From Obelidium mucronatum (lineage: Eukaryota; Chytridiomycota; Chytridiomycetes; Chytridiales; Chytriomycetaceae), in the NCBI GenBank assembly GCA_025765595.1, contig JAIVFH010000125.1, positions 25,883 to 89,882 of the forward strand: 64,000 bases of DNA. The letters run 5' to 3'. A program made the translations under genes and the position numbers. The notes beneath the pieces are model-generated. The model had not been told where the DNA came from. It made no database searches and saw nothing but the letters and a program-made list of their open reading frames with translations. This document shows positions 11,943 through 20,701 of the stretch, one piece after another (within the stretch, counting starts at the first letter, position 1; every line of letters starts with the position of its first letter).

Positions 11943-12116
11943 AGGGCGCGTGCAACACTGCAATTGGCACGTGCTCAAAAGCCGAGCAAAGTTCAACTGT
12001 AAAATCACAATAATTTCACAATAATTTCACTGTTTTTTCACTATAATTTCACTGTTTTTTCACAATAATTTTTATTTTTTTTTGGCTGCCGGTTGCATTT
12101 TTTTTGCAATCAGCTG
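11943..12116 (-). repeat. Right terminal inverted repeat of the Tc1/mariner element
   Basis: Partner of 8863-9015, read from 12116 inward. It has one additional internal 21-bp repeat unit. The transposase ATG lies 30 bp inside it, so the repeat probably serves as its promoter; this is inference from position. Confidence 0.9.
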
Positions 12117-12417
12117 TAATTCCCCACCCCAACTCAAAGATGACAACTGTGATTTCCCAACATTCAATAAAAAAAAAAGAAAAAACATGAGTGGGTTCTA
12201 TTGCTTTTTTAACTATGTTACTGGATGTAGAAGGAGGGCAAGCGTGATATATTTTTTCTTTTGGATAGGATAAATGGAAGCGAATCAATCAACAAAACAC
12301 ACACAAGAAAAGTTACAATGAGAAATTCAGGCTGGAGACAATTCGACGGTGGTGGTGGTGGTGGAGGTGGTGGCTGTAATCCTAAACTCGTCAATCGGAT
12401 TAAATGGCGTCAGAGTT
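12117..12417. other. Intergenic stretch with a GGT microsatellite
   Basis: Contains an A-rich run near 12168-12186 and a (GGT)n-like tract at about 12348-12374. No coding frame is supported. It lies between the transposon's right end and the 3' end of the secreted repeat protein. Confidence 0.5.
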
Positions 12418-13401
12418 TCAGGTCGCAATAGTCTCGGATAAAACAGTCGTAACATCTTCAGCGACTGTTTCCGTTGGTGGTGGCGGTGCAACATACGTCC
12501 ATGAATACGGTGTCCACGTTTCCGTTGGCGTTGGAGAGCTCCAAGGAGTGAAGGTGGTAGTTAAAGTAAACGAGGGAGCTTTGGGAGTTGTTGAGAAACT
12601 TGCAGTTGGCGTATAGGTGACTGGAGTTTTAGGAGTTGGTGTCGACTTTGGAGTAGTGGCTGTTGGCGTGAACAGGGATGTCTTTGTTTTGGTGCTTCTG
12701 GTTCTCTTTTTCGTGCTTGATTGAGTATAAATGGCAGGCGATGTTGGTGTGTAAGTTACTGGCGTTGACTTTGGAATAGTGGCTGTCGGCGTAAACATGG
12801 AAGTCTTTGTTTTTGTTGCACTAGCTGTTGGTGTATAGGTGACTGGAGTGTTGGGAGTTGGTGTCGACTTTGGAGTAGTGGCTGTTGGCGTGAACACGGA
12901 AGTCTTTGTTTTCGCACTTGTCGTACGTTTCTTTGTACTCGATGATGGAGTATAGATGGCGGTAGAAGTCGGTGTGTAAGTCACTGAAGTTTTTGTTGCC
13001 TTTGGAATGGAGGCTGTTGGTGTCGGACTGAATACAGAGGTCTTGGTTCCGGCGGTGGTCTTCTTTGGAGTATAGGTTTGTGTAAATGAAACTGATGGCG
13101 TGTAAACAGGAAGCGTTGCGGCTGTAGCTGTACGAACATTAGGTTAGATAGTCAGGGGTTGGGTTATGCGAGTAGACACATAAGGGAAATTAAGTATCAG
13201 TATACCAGTAGTTTTAAGAGAACGGGTTGCCTTTGTTTGCCATGTCTTTGAAGTTGCCACCCAGGACGGTTGAGGAGGAATTGCTTTCACGCCAGGCGAC
13301 TCGGAAGCGACCGACTCGGAAATGACCGCGCCTGTGTTAGCGACAGTAGGCAAGACCACGGCGCAAACAAGGAAGAGAAGGGCGAGAATTAAGTGTGTCA
13401 T
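12418..13401 (-). CDS. Secreted Thr/Pro/Ser-rich repeat protein (mucin-like), two exons
   Basis: Exon 1 (13401 to about 13207) begins MTHLILALLFLVCAVVLPTV, a clear signal peptide. A GT-AG intron of about 79 bp (to about 13128) leads to exon 2. Exon 2 encodes a repetitive chain rich in Thr, Pro, Ser and Lys, with recurring TPTATTPKSTPTP, PVTYTPTAS and TKKRT-KTKTS blocks and a Trp-containing end (WSSPTPTETWTPYSWTY). Such chains are typical heavily O-glycosylated wall or adhesion proteins. No enzymatic domain or membrane anchor is visible. The repeats differ enough that they are not a fresh tandem expansion. Confidence 0.75.
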
Positions 13402-13736
13402 TTTCAGTTAGCAACTTTGATTGCTTTGTTCTTGGATCTTATATGCCGTCAAAAAGCTGATTAAATGCATCAAAATTTCTGACCACATGATGGGCAGCTA
13501 CGAAGCAACAACTATCAGTGGAGGAGGGTACCGGAGGATCCAATGTGCGAATAATTCGACGAATTCAATGTGCCCGACTTGTCGATGACCAGTCAAGTGC
13601 TGTGATTGGCACAACTCGGCTTGACAGCGGCATGTCAGAATTTGGAATGACAAGGTTCGTCCTATTTGCTTTGCAACACGAGACTCCGAGACTAGAGTTC
13701 AATTTGAGCTTTCTCGAGTTGCGATTTGATTGATAT
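13402..13736. promoter_or_regulatory. Upstream region of the secreted repeat gene; no gene seen
   Basis: These 335 bp lie between the 3' end of the acetyltransferase gene and the ATG of the secreted protein, so they should contain the latter's promoter. I identify no specific element and see no supported gene. Confidence 0.35.
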
Positions 13737-14399
13737 TTATTCATCTTTGACACGCACCATCCACCATGCATTGTTCTCCCGATCGCTACCTTCCAACGCC
13801 TGAGAATAAACAATAAACCCAAAACGAGAATAATAAGAAATATTCTTTTTGTTTCCGGTCCATAGGGCTACTTTCGGAATATCCGAATCAGTGTCAATCA
13901 AATTCAACCGATGTCGAATTAACGCTTCCCCACCACCAGTTCCAACTTCTTTGGAACCAACAAAATCCAAGTAAATATACGGCATTGGAGGACCCGCTGG
14001 GTCAACGGCATTGAAGATGTCGAGGACTTCTTGTCTGAGTGGAGGTCGTGAACGCGGCTCATTTTTTGGAGCCTCAGTTCCGACTTCCGGATCTGGGTGC
14101 AGTGGAGGTGGTGGCTGCACAACTTCCCTTTCCTCTTCTTCCTCTTCCTTGTTCTCGTAGGGAATCCAAATAGCAGCAGAGCCCAAAGATTCCGTGACTT
14201 CAATAATGGTGTTTTGAGATCGGTTGTTGACGACCGAAGTAAAGAGTTGGATCATTGCAGAGCGTCTCTTTTCTTCGTCGGGATGGACCCAGCTCTGGAA
14301 CTCATCGCGAGTGAATGCCGTTGCCAGAATGTCAATGACGATGGCTTCTTCGCCTGGCTTCATGGATCTGATCTTGTGTTGGTGTTTTGGCTGGACCAT
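13737..14399 (-). CDS. GNAT-family N-acetyltransferase, single exon
   Basis: The 220-residue protein has the layout of a Gcn5-related acetyltransferase, transferring an acetyl group from acetyl-CoA to an amine. The N-terminal strand-helix region reads IRSMKPGEEAIVIDILATAF. A low-complexity acidic/Pro insert (about residues 82-115) follows. The core PYIYLDFVGSKEVGTGGGEA corresponds to motif A: the strand, then a loop in place of the usual Q/RxxGxG/A pyrophosphate-binding turn, then ALIRHRLNLIDTD. Motif B reads VALWTGNKKNISYYSRFGFIV, the usual late strand with the NxxxYxxxGF pattern. The CoA loop (VGTGGGEAL) keeps Gly residues. The substrate is unknown. The ATG at 14399 is the first in frame. 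No signal peptide. Confidence 0.75.
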   Translation of the reverse strand: MVQPKHQHKIRSMKPGEEAIVIDILATAFTRDEFQSWVHPDEEKRRSAMIQLFTSVVNNRSQNTIIEVTESLGSAAIWIPYENKEEEEEEREVVQPPPPLHPDPEVGTEAPKNEPRSRPPLRQEVLDIFNAVDPAGPPMPYIYLDFVGSKEVGTGGGEALIRHRLNLIDTDSDIPKVALWTGNKKNISYYSRFGFIVYSQALEGSDRENNAWWMVRVKDE

Positions 14400-14566
14400 T
14401 TTTTATTTTTTTGTTGTAAGTTCTTGATTACTTACACGCCACTGCTACCAAAGCGCTGTTAAAAAGAAGTTATTAAAGGGTGACGTCACAGAACGAACGC
14501 CCTTGTTTCCCGCCCCAAAAGGAACAAACCAATCAAAAAGCGATTGTAAAAATTACATTTCCCAAA

Positions 14567-15630
14567 ATGCAACTTTCGCTCCTTGCCTCAGTTCTTGTTC
14601 CCTTTGTGTCTGCTGCACTGACAGTCTCTCCAACGTGTGAGCTTCTAGTCGATGATATGAGGCCAAGGTGAGCAATTAGCGTCTTTTGACTATCGGCAGT
14701 AGGTTCAATCAGACCGTAACTGACCCCTCTCCATCACCTACAACTAGAACGGCTGACCAATCGAGAGCGGTTAGCAAAGAATCAGCAACTTAAAAGAGAG
14801 AAACACTCAAAACTAACCGCTGTTTTCTTTTTGTCAACAGGACTCATTTGGAAACCAAAAAACTCTCAACTTGAACGGTGGAGACTATGGGGTTGACGGA
14901 GGATCCAAGATCCAATTCAATTTTGCTTCGTCGTCTGGCCACGTTGATGTGATTCCAGGTTGGGAAAAGGCTCCAGGTGACGGTGACAAGGGGTTGCACC
15001 CACCTGAAATTCTGGCCAGCAACTACTTTTACTACAAGTTTGTGTGGGACGATCAACGAAGTTCAAATGATTTCGGGGTTGCTGTTTGCATGGATTTGAG
15101 TCTGTACCAAGGACTTTACTTGAATGTGTCAATGCCCGCCAGGTCTGACGTCTATTTGACGTTGACTCAGAAAAATACGGCTTGTACCGCTCGTACAAAA
15201 GGTGAATATTTGAAGTGTTTGAAAACCAAGGAATCGGCTCCTAATGTATCTATGGTTTCTAGATTCCGCGTATGTAAAGCTCTCTGACTTTCATGTTCCC
15301 AACGGAACGCCACAAGCAATCTTTATTCCATTCGACAAGATGAAGCTGGAGTTTGATGGTGGTGTCTACGACATGAAGCACGCCAAGGATGCCACGTTTG
15401 TCAACTTTAATCCACCCGATGCGACTTACAGCTTTTACCACATTGGGTTGGTTAAGTCCGGCGCCGCTTGCACACCCAAAGAAGGGTCTTCGTCTTCTTC
15501 TTCCTCTTCGTCTTCTTCTTCGACTGGAACTCAAACGTCTGCTACTGCGCAAACCACAAGCGCCAAGTCTTCGGCTGGACGAGTTGCTGGGGGAATGGCC
15601 GCATTGATTGGCGCCGCGCTTTTTGTTTAA
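14567..15630 (+). CDS. Secreted, probably GPI-anchored surface protein with Ser-rich tail, three exons
   Basis: The first exon starts MQLSLLASVLVPFVSAALTV, a signal peptide. An intron ends near 14840 and a second, GT-AG, spans 15202-15262. The ectodomain begins near LNLNGGDYGVDGGSKIQFNF and continues through YFYYKFVWDD and PARSDVYLTLTQKN to FIPFDKMKLEFDGGVYD, with scattered Cys; it looks like a beta-sandwich sugar-binding or wall-associated domain, but I cannot name a family. A run of about twelve Ser follows, then a hydrophobic C-terminus (AGGMAALIGAALFV) preceded by small residues, as for GPI attachment. The donor site of intron 1 is not certain (near 14650-14669). The stop is 73 bp before the ATG of the next gene on the same strand. 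Confidence 0.7.
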
Positions 15631-15703
15631 AAAATAACGTATGCCTTACATAAAATTCATATCATCATTATTATTATTTTATAGTTTTTTTTATGTTAGT
15701 GTG

Positions 15704-16495
15704 ATGCTCACAAGTCTACCTGACGAACTTCTTAGCCAAATCCTTTCCTGGATCGAGCCACCACATACTCAAAGATTGAGTAGTATTTCAACTCAATTCA
15801 GGAGTGTTACCTCTTCCGTTTCATTCGCAAAGACAAACTTGCTGCGATTCCATCCACTTCCACCTTCAACATCAAATGCCAGTCACGCCAAAGTCAACGA
15901 AGCCCCTTCAGCATTGGATTTATCAATCTTCAAAGCACAGTCAAACTATCAATCAGCCTACACCCAGCTGTATCTCACACAATACTCAAGCTTGTACTGG
16001 AGTTATAAGGAACAAATCAACGGCTCTCGCATCCCAGACTCATTAGGCCTCCTTTCTTCTTCCCTCGTTCATTTGAATCTTACATTCTGTGGTCTCGTGG
16101 GCGAAATCCCTATTTCTCTGATGGATCTGGTGAAACTCAACACACTCAGTCTCTACGGAAACGCACTCTGTGGCAGAATCCCTTCAAAGATCAAACAACT
16201 TTCGAGACTCAAGACACTGATTTTGTATGGAAACAGGCTCTCTGGGCCTATCCCGCCAGAATTGGGACTCTTGTTGAATCTACGGTTCGTGAACCTATCA
16301 CAGAATCAGTTGAGCGGCACAGTTCCCAAGGAGATTGGGAATTTGTTTATGATTGAAGAGTTTCATGTGAGGCAGAATTGCTTAAGTGGGATGGTTCCTG
16401 AAGAGATTCGGAAATTGGAGAACGCGTATTTATTGGACTTTAGGTTCAACGAAGGATTGAACGTTGGTTTTGAGTTTCCGAGTTTGGTGAAATGA
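15704..16495 (+). CDS. F-box-like protein with plant-type leucine-rich repeats
   Basis: The protein opens MLTSLPDELLSQILSWIEPP, a typical F-box start (the motif that binds Skp1 in SCF ubiquitin ligases). It then carries at least five 24-residue leucine-rich repeats of the plant/receptor type with the GxIP signature, e.g. LVHLNLTFCGLVGEIPISLM and LKTLILYGNRLSGPIPPELG. No signal peptide or membrane segment remains if this ATG is used; the upstream ATG at 15641 would add an AT-rich hydrophobic leader, which I take as 5' UTR. Length is about 263 residues. Related pieces occur at 27.0, 58.2 and 59.1 kb. Confidence 0.75.
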   Translation: MLTSLPDELLSQILSWIEPPHTQRLSSISTQFRSVTSSVSFAKTNLLRFHPLPPSTSNASHAKVNEAPSALDLSIFKAQSNYQSAYTQLYLTQYSSLYWSYKEQINGSRIPDSLGLLSSSLVHLNLTFCGLVGEIPISLMDLVKLNTLSLYGNALCGRIPSKIKQLSRLKTLILYGNRLSGPIPPELGLLLNLRFVNLSQNQLSGTVPKEIGNLFMIEEFHVRQNCLSGMVPEEIRKLENAYLLDFRFNEGLNVGFEFPSLVK

Positions 16496-16809
16496 ATCGT
16501 GCAACTTCTTTCATAAATGACCGTTAGAACAACAAAATAAACAACCAGCATCCAAATATACAAACTCGCGATTATTATCGGCATTACCGTGTTGGTCGCT
16601 CCAAAAGGAGGCATATGGACCAATAGTGCTGGGTTCGTGGACCTGGCAATTTATGTTGACTTCAGAAAAAAAATGGCTTCAATTTTTTTCAACTTTATTT
16701 CAACGTAGAATCGCGTAATCCAGCGTAGTTTGGCGTACGACAAGCCGTGAGACATGCAGCAGGGTGTTTTGCGCGTTTTGCGACCAATTTATTAATAAAG
16801 TCAACAAAA
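16496..16809. promoter_or_regulatory. Upstream region of the Crinkler-type gene; no gene seen
   Basis: A 314-bp gap between two plus-strand genes, AT-rich in its second half. I see no supported gene and no clear motif. Confidence 0.3.
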
Positions 16810-18631
16810 ATGAAGGTGTGCTACTATCTGACTGATGCCGCAGGAAAGGCGCACCAGGGGGTCGGTGCAGACACCGTCTCTATCAGCGCTGAGGCTGACG
16901 TGGCGGACTTCAGAGACGCGATTTGGGGGAAGAATAAGGACGGGTTGTTGCAGGGGGTCTCGTGTGCGCAGTTGGAAGTCTACTCATCAAGAGAAGACAT
17001 CATCGACCCTACCAAGAAGCCACTCAGAGTTACTGGTACTGTCGGTGACGGGCATGCTGATGAAGAGAGTGCGCTTTATGCTGTCGTCCCAAAGAAGACT
17101 TGTGAGTGATTGTTCTGTTTGCGATATTCGATTTAATGGTCTGTCCAGCACCAGCCGTTTCTTTACAATCATTAACTGCGATGGATATCAATGTATTGGC
17201 CAAACTGTCTGATTTTTGGAATTGTCTCTCGAGTGTGGCTCCTGTTGGCGATTGTCTGACATTCAATCCTACTCCCACTTTCTGCCAAGAAATCCCGAAG
17301 CAGTTATTTATAAGGAAATGCTATTCTCATATGTTTCAAATTATTTGGGAAAAGGTACAAGAGGGTATTAAGAATAGTGATATAAGGGGAACAACGGGGT
17401 TTGCAATCACTGGAAACCCTGGGATCGGGAAGAGTGTATTTTTGTTTTATGTCATGTGGAGGTTGCGCAAAATGGAGAACGTGAAGACTATTGTTCTGCA
17501 TCGATCCAAGGATGGTGGTGACATTTACGTATTCTCTGAATCAGGTTGCTATGTCTACACAGACTTCATTCCAGTCAAGCGCCGCTTTCTTATGACCACA
17601 GAAACGTGGTACCTCACCGACACACTTCCTGATGGCCCATCAGCTGTTGGTGCTATAACTATCGTTGTTGCCTCGCCTGCTCGAAAGCACTACAAAGAGT
17701 TCATCAAGTTCACAAAAACGGCCCCTCTCTTCTATCTTCCTGTTTGGAATTTGGAAGAACTGCTTGCAGCTCGAGCTATGTATGATTTATCAGGGGATAT
17801 AGTCGAAGAACGTTTCAATTTGATTGGTGGAATCGCACGCTTTGTGTTCGAAAAACCCGACCGGCTACATGGAACAATTAAGCAGGCGCTTGGCCGGTTG
17901 AATATTGACAAGTTCCAACTTATGGTAGATGGGTCGTTGTCAAAAGAAGACGAAATTAGTCACTTGATAATCCATTTCGTAATTTCCGATGATTATCATG
18001 ATTTTTCTCTTCAATTTGCTTCAGGTAGGTCAAGTGTTTCAATCAAGCATAATATGTTTCTAACTTTGTACTTGCAGAATATATCGTGGAAAAAGCTCTC
18101 GAAGTTTTCATCACGCAGGAGGAAAGCAAGCTACATACGTTTTTACTCGCCTCTGATGGCGAAACGCTACTTTCTTCACTTCGTGGAAATTTGTTTGAAT
18201 CCTTTGCTCATCGCCAACTATCCAAAGGAGGCACATTCAAAATTCGCTCACTTGATGACACTGCTGCCGCTACTATTGATTTGGTCCTACCCGCACGCCC
18301 AAAGCAGACCTTCAAAGATATTAAGAGTTGTACGGATAGCAATGTTCTCTATACAGCCGCTCGAAAAAACTATCCATGTATCGATTCGTTGATTCCTTCA
18401 GTTAGTCTATTTCAAATGACTGTTTCGCGAAGTCACGGGGTGAAAATGGTTGAGCTAAAGAAAATTGTGGAGGATAGTGGAATGTCGAAACTGTGTTTTG
18501 TTGTTCCACACACACGCTTCAGCAGTTACCCAAAGCAGAATCTTCTTACAACTGGAGGAACTGTTGCCGTAAGGATTGATGGGGCTTTAAAACAATTATC
18601 TCAGTGTGTGCTTTCAATTGATTTGCAGTAA
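16810..18631 (+). CDS. Crinkler (CRN)-type effector: ubiquitin-like header, P-loop NTPase, REase-like nuclease, three exons
   Basis: Exons 16810-17101, 17149-18024 and 18078-18631 join over GT-AG introns to 1722 bases (573 residues). Residues 1-98 are a ubiquitin-like header ending in a CAQLEVYSSREDI segment comparable to the LxLFLAK region of Crinklers. The NTPase domain carries the Walker A motif GNPGIGKS near residue 184, with the following VFLFYVMWRLR helix, as in the RHS/Crinkler NTPases. A linker with FTKTAPLFYLPVWNLEEL leads to a C-terminal domain with LRGNLFESFAHRQLSKGGTF and CFVVPHTRFSSY, consistent with a restriction-endonuclease-fold nuclease. There is no classical signal peptide. 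In oomycetes and chytrids such proteins are host-directed or inter-strain effectors thought to act in nuclei; the role here is inferred. A decayed relative lies 0.9 kb downstream. Confidence 0.85.
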
Positions 18632-18735
18632 ATAAAGTTGCAGAAAATAGTTGCCACTGATGTGGGTCATAAAAATTCATCTAAGAATTGTGGATTGCCG
18701 TCACCGCCGCCACTGCCAATGCGTGTCAATGGGTC

Positions 18736-19035
18736 TCAAAGAAGGTACCACGGCACTCCTTGAGGTGTGGGCATGGTTGTCAGCCATTCGATTAGTCGAG
18801 AGTTTCCAGCATTGAGTGACCAAAGGCCCGTATGGGATCCTATACGGACCTCAAATTCACTTCCGCTTGTTCCGGGGTGCTTCAAGGTAAAGTCTGTTTC
18901 ATCAACGATTTCATACTCGCTGTATAGCTGCATTAAAATTCAGCTTCGCTTCCAGTTGTCAGTAACAGCGGCACAAGCAAGCGCAGTTACCTTTAGTCCT
19001 CTATTCTTCTCTCGAAACTGCACATGTTGAATCAT
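18736..19035 (-). CDS. Small hypothetical protein, two exons visible
   Basis: Exons 19035-18991 and 18927-18736 join in phase 0 over a GT-AG intron to 78 residues: MIQHVQFREKNRGLK, then LYSEYEIVDETDFTLKHPGT and on to PQGVPWYLL. The second exon looks like real coding sequence (balanced composition, no repeats). I recognise no family. An upstream exon may exist near 19060-19190. It is convergent with the Crinkler gene, 104 bp from its stop. Confidence 0.4.
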
Positions 19036-19198
19036 CTCAGGTGTGTTGAGCTGTTTGCTGTCAATCTGTTCTCAGATTAAAATTGCTACATGCTTCAAAG
19101 GAATACCAACTCAGAGGTATCCTCTACCAATTGTAAATGGCCTTATTCAGCCAGGAATCTACGCATCTCTGAAGCGGTGCTTTTATCTTTAGATTATG

Positions 19199-19431
19199 CA
19201 GTCTGCCATTTCAGTTCCAGATGGAGTGGTAGCGTTCTGAGCACCAGCGGCGGCACCAATATTCCACCGAATTAAAAAGAGCTCATCCCGGATAAGGTAG
19301 TCATGGGGATATGATAAGAGCAAGGATCGCGGTAAAGTCCCATGGTACAGAAAGTGAAAGTACGCCAGCCATGCTTTGGCCAAGTCTCGATAGTTTGGAG
19401 CCAATAATGTTCGAAAATTGTCTAGCGTCAA
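19199..19431 (-). pseudogene. Duplicated exon fragment of the ZFC3H1/Red1 gene
   Basis: The translated stretch AKAWLAYFHFLYHGTLPRSL to NATTPSGTEMA is nearly the same as the exon at about 22258-22440 of the gene downstream (SKAWLAYFHFLYHGSLPRSL). DNA similarity ends abruptly at both sides and the neighbouring exons are absent, so this is a stray copy, not a gene. Confidence 0.75.
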
Positions 19432-19469
19432 TTTGGTACTGCCTGCACACCAGAAGCATTCAACGATAT

Positions 19470-20035
19470 GAAGAATTGTACGCCTAGCAATTGCTCGAAA
19501 AAACTATCCATGCATTGATTCTTTGGCTCCTTCAGTCGGTTTCTGTTGTATTTTATTTTAAGACAATTAAGATATTTAGTAATAAATGACATATAAATCT
19601 CAACATTGATACTGGTTTCGAGTGGGAGCTTGGCGGCTACTTGAAACGGGTGAAGACGGAATTCCTAGAGTGAAGTGAGATATCAGTATGCGTGCATTAG
19701 TACGAAATAAAGCTTATCAAGATAACAACCCATTTCGGCTCCCGGTGAGTGCCTCCAAATACCACAAAATTCCCTTTAGGAAAATGGTATAAATAGGAAA
19801 AAAATCACATTAGAAAATAACAACAAGAAAAAGGACAATCTCACGCACTTAACCTGAAAGTAAAGGCGTATTTTACAACAGTTTCTTTCAAATGACAGTT
19901 TCACGAAGTCATGGGTTGAGCTGAAGAAAATTGTTCAGGATAGTGGAATGTTGACATTGTATTCTGTCGTTCCACACACTCGCTTCGACAGTTACCGTAA
20001 GGATTGATAGAGCTTAATCGATGTGCAGTCAATAA
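19470..20035 (+). pseudogene. Crinkler gene relic, split by an insertion
   Basis: 19470-19540 matches 18330-18400 of the Crinkler gene, and 19880-20035 matches its last about 230 bp including the end of the nuclease domain, with many substitutions and small deletions. The pieces are separated by about 340 bp (19541-19879) of unrelated sequence. Both reading frames are broken. The NTPase and header are not present. Confidence 0.75.
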
Positions 20036-20701
20036 AGTATTGACGCTTTCAAGACTCTCCTTTGTAAAACTTTATATGTCAACCACACAACAAACAACCA
20101 ACCCATCCTACTCTCTTCTTCTTTACATGATAAGGATAAAATAAATGCGCTCAACGATATTGATAATATGGAGAAGGAAATAGATCGGTTGGCTTGTGTT
20201 TCTGATGAAACAAAACCACACCCAAATCTACATTTTTGGTGATACAAACCCAACAACAAAGTAAAAGAAAGATGATACAATTATAGATCAAGGTGTCGAA
20301 ACCAGAATATATACCTAAAGTTTTTAAGGGAGAGCTAAAAAAATGGGTTATTTTATAATTGAGGATAGAAGAAAACGACTTTCACACTTACTGACAAAGA
20401 GAAAATTAAAAACATGCTGCGATGGAGTAAGCAATCGCATAAAGGGGAATGCGTGCTCGGGAATCACGATTAACAATTAGGAGCCCCAGATCCTACAACT
20501 TTAAATCAAGGACTTACAGCAGCAGCCAAAAGCTTAATTCGTCAGTTTTCCATTATTCAATTTTTCTGGGATTGATTGCACCTAAGGAAAGTTCTGTTCA
20601 TATTCAAGAGAGGAGGGCAAGTAAAGCCTTGTCCTATTTTGCTCCTTCTATTGACCAAAACTGGGGCCTTTCACGGAGCAAAGCAGAACAAACAAAAAAA
20701 G
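20036..20701. other. Gene-poor stretch, no feature supported
   Basis: AT-rich sequence between the Crinkler relic and the 3' end of the ZFC3H1 gene. Short open frames on both strands lack coding character. I see no repeat or RNA gene. Confidence 0.45.

Larger units (their letters stand above)
8863..12116 (-). mobile_element. Complete Tc1/mariner-type DNA transposon with an extra gene
   Basis: The element is 3254 bp. It is bounded by TA on both sides (8861-8862 and 12117-12118), the target duplication of Tc1/mariner elements, and both ends read inward as CAGCTGATTGCAAAAAAAAT. The terminal inverted repeats are long, about 153 bp at the left and 174 bp at the right. Inside are two convergent genes whose start codons lie just inside opposite repeats: a DD34E transposase (minus) and a passenger gene (plus). 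Their 3' ends are 75 bp apart. Both genes are open after splicing, so the copy looks young and possibly active. Confidence 0.92.

Noticed and set aside
16363..16623. Minus-strand membrane-like open frame over the end of the F-box/LRR gene
   Set aside because: It overlaps a well-supported LRR coding region on the other strand and has no domain or start context.
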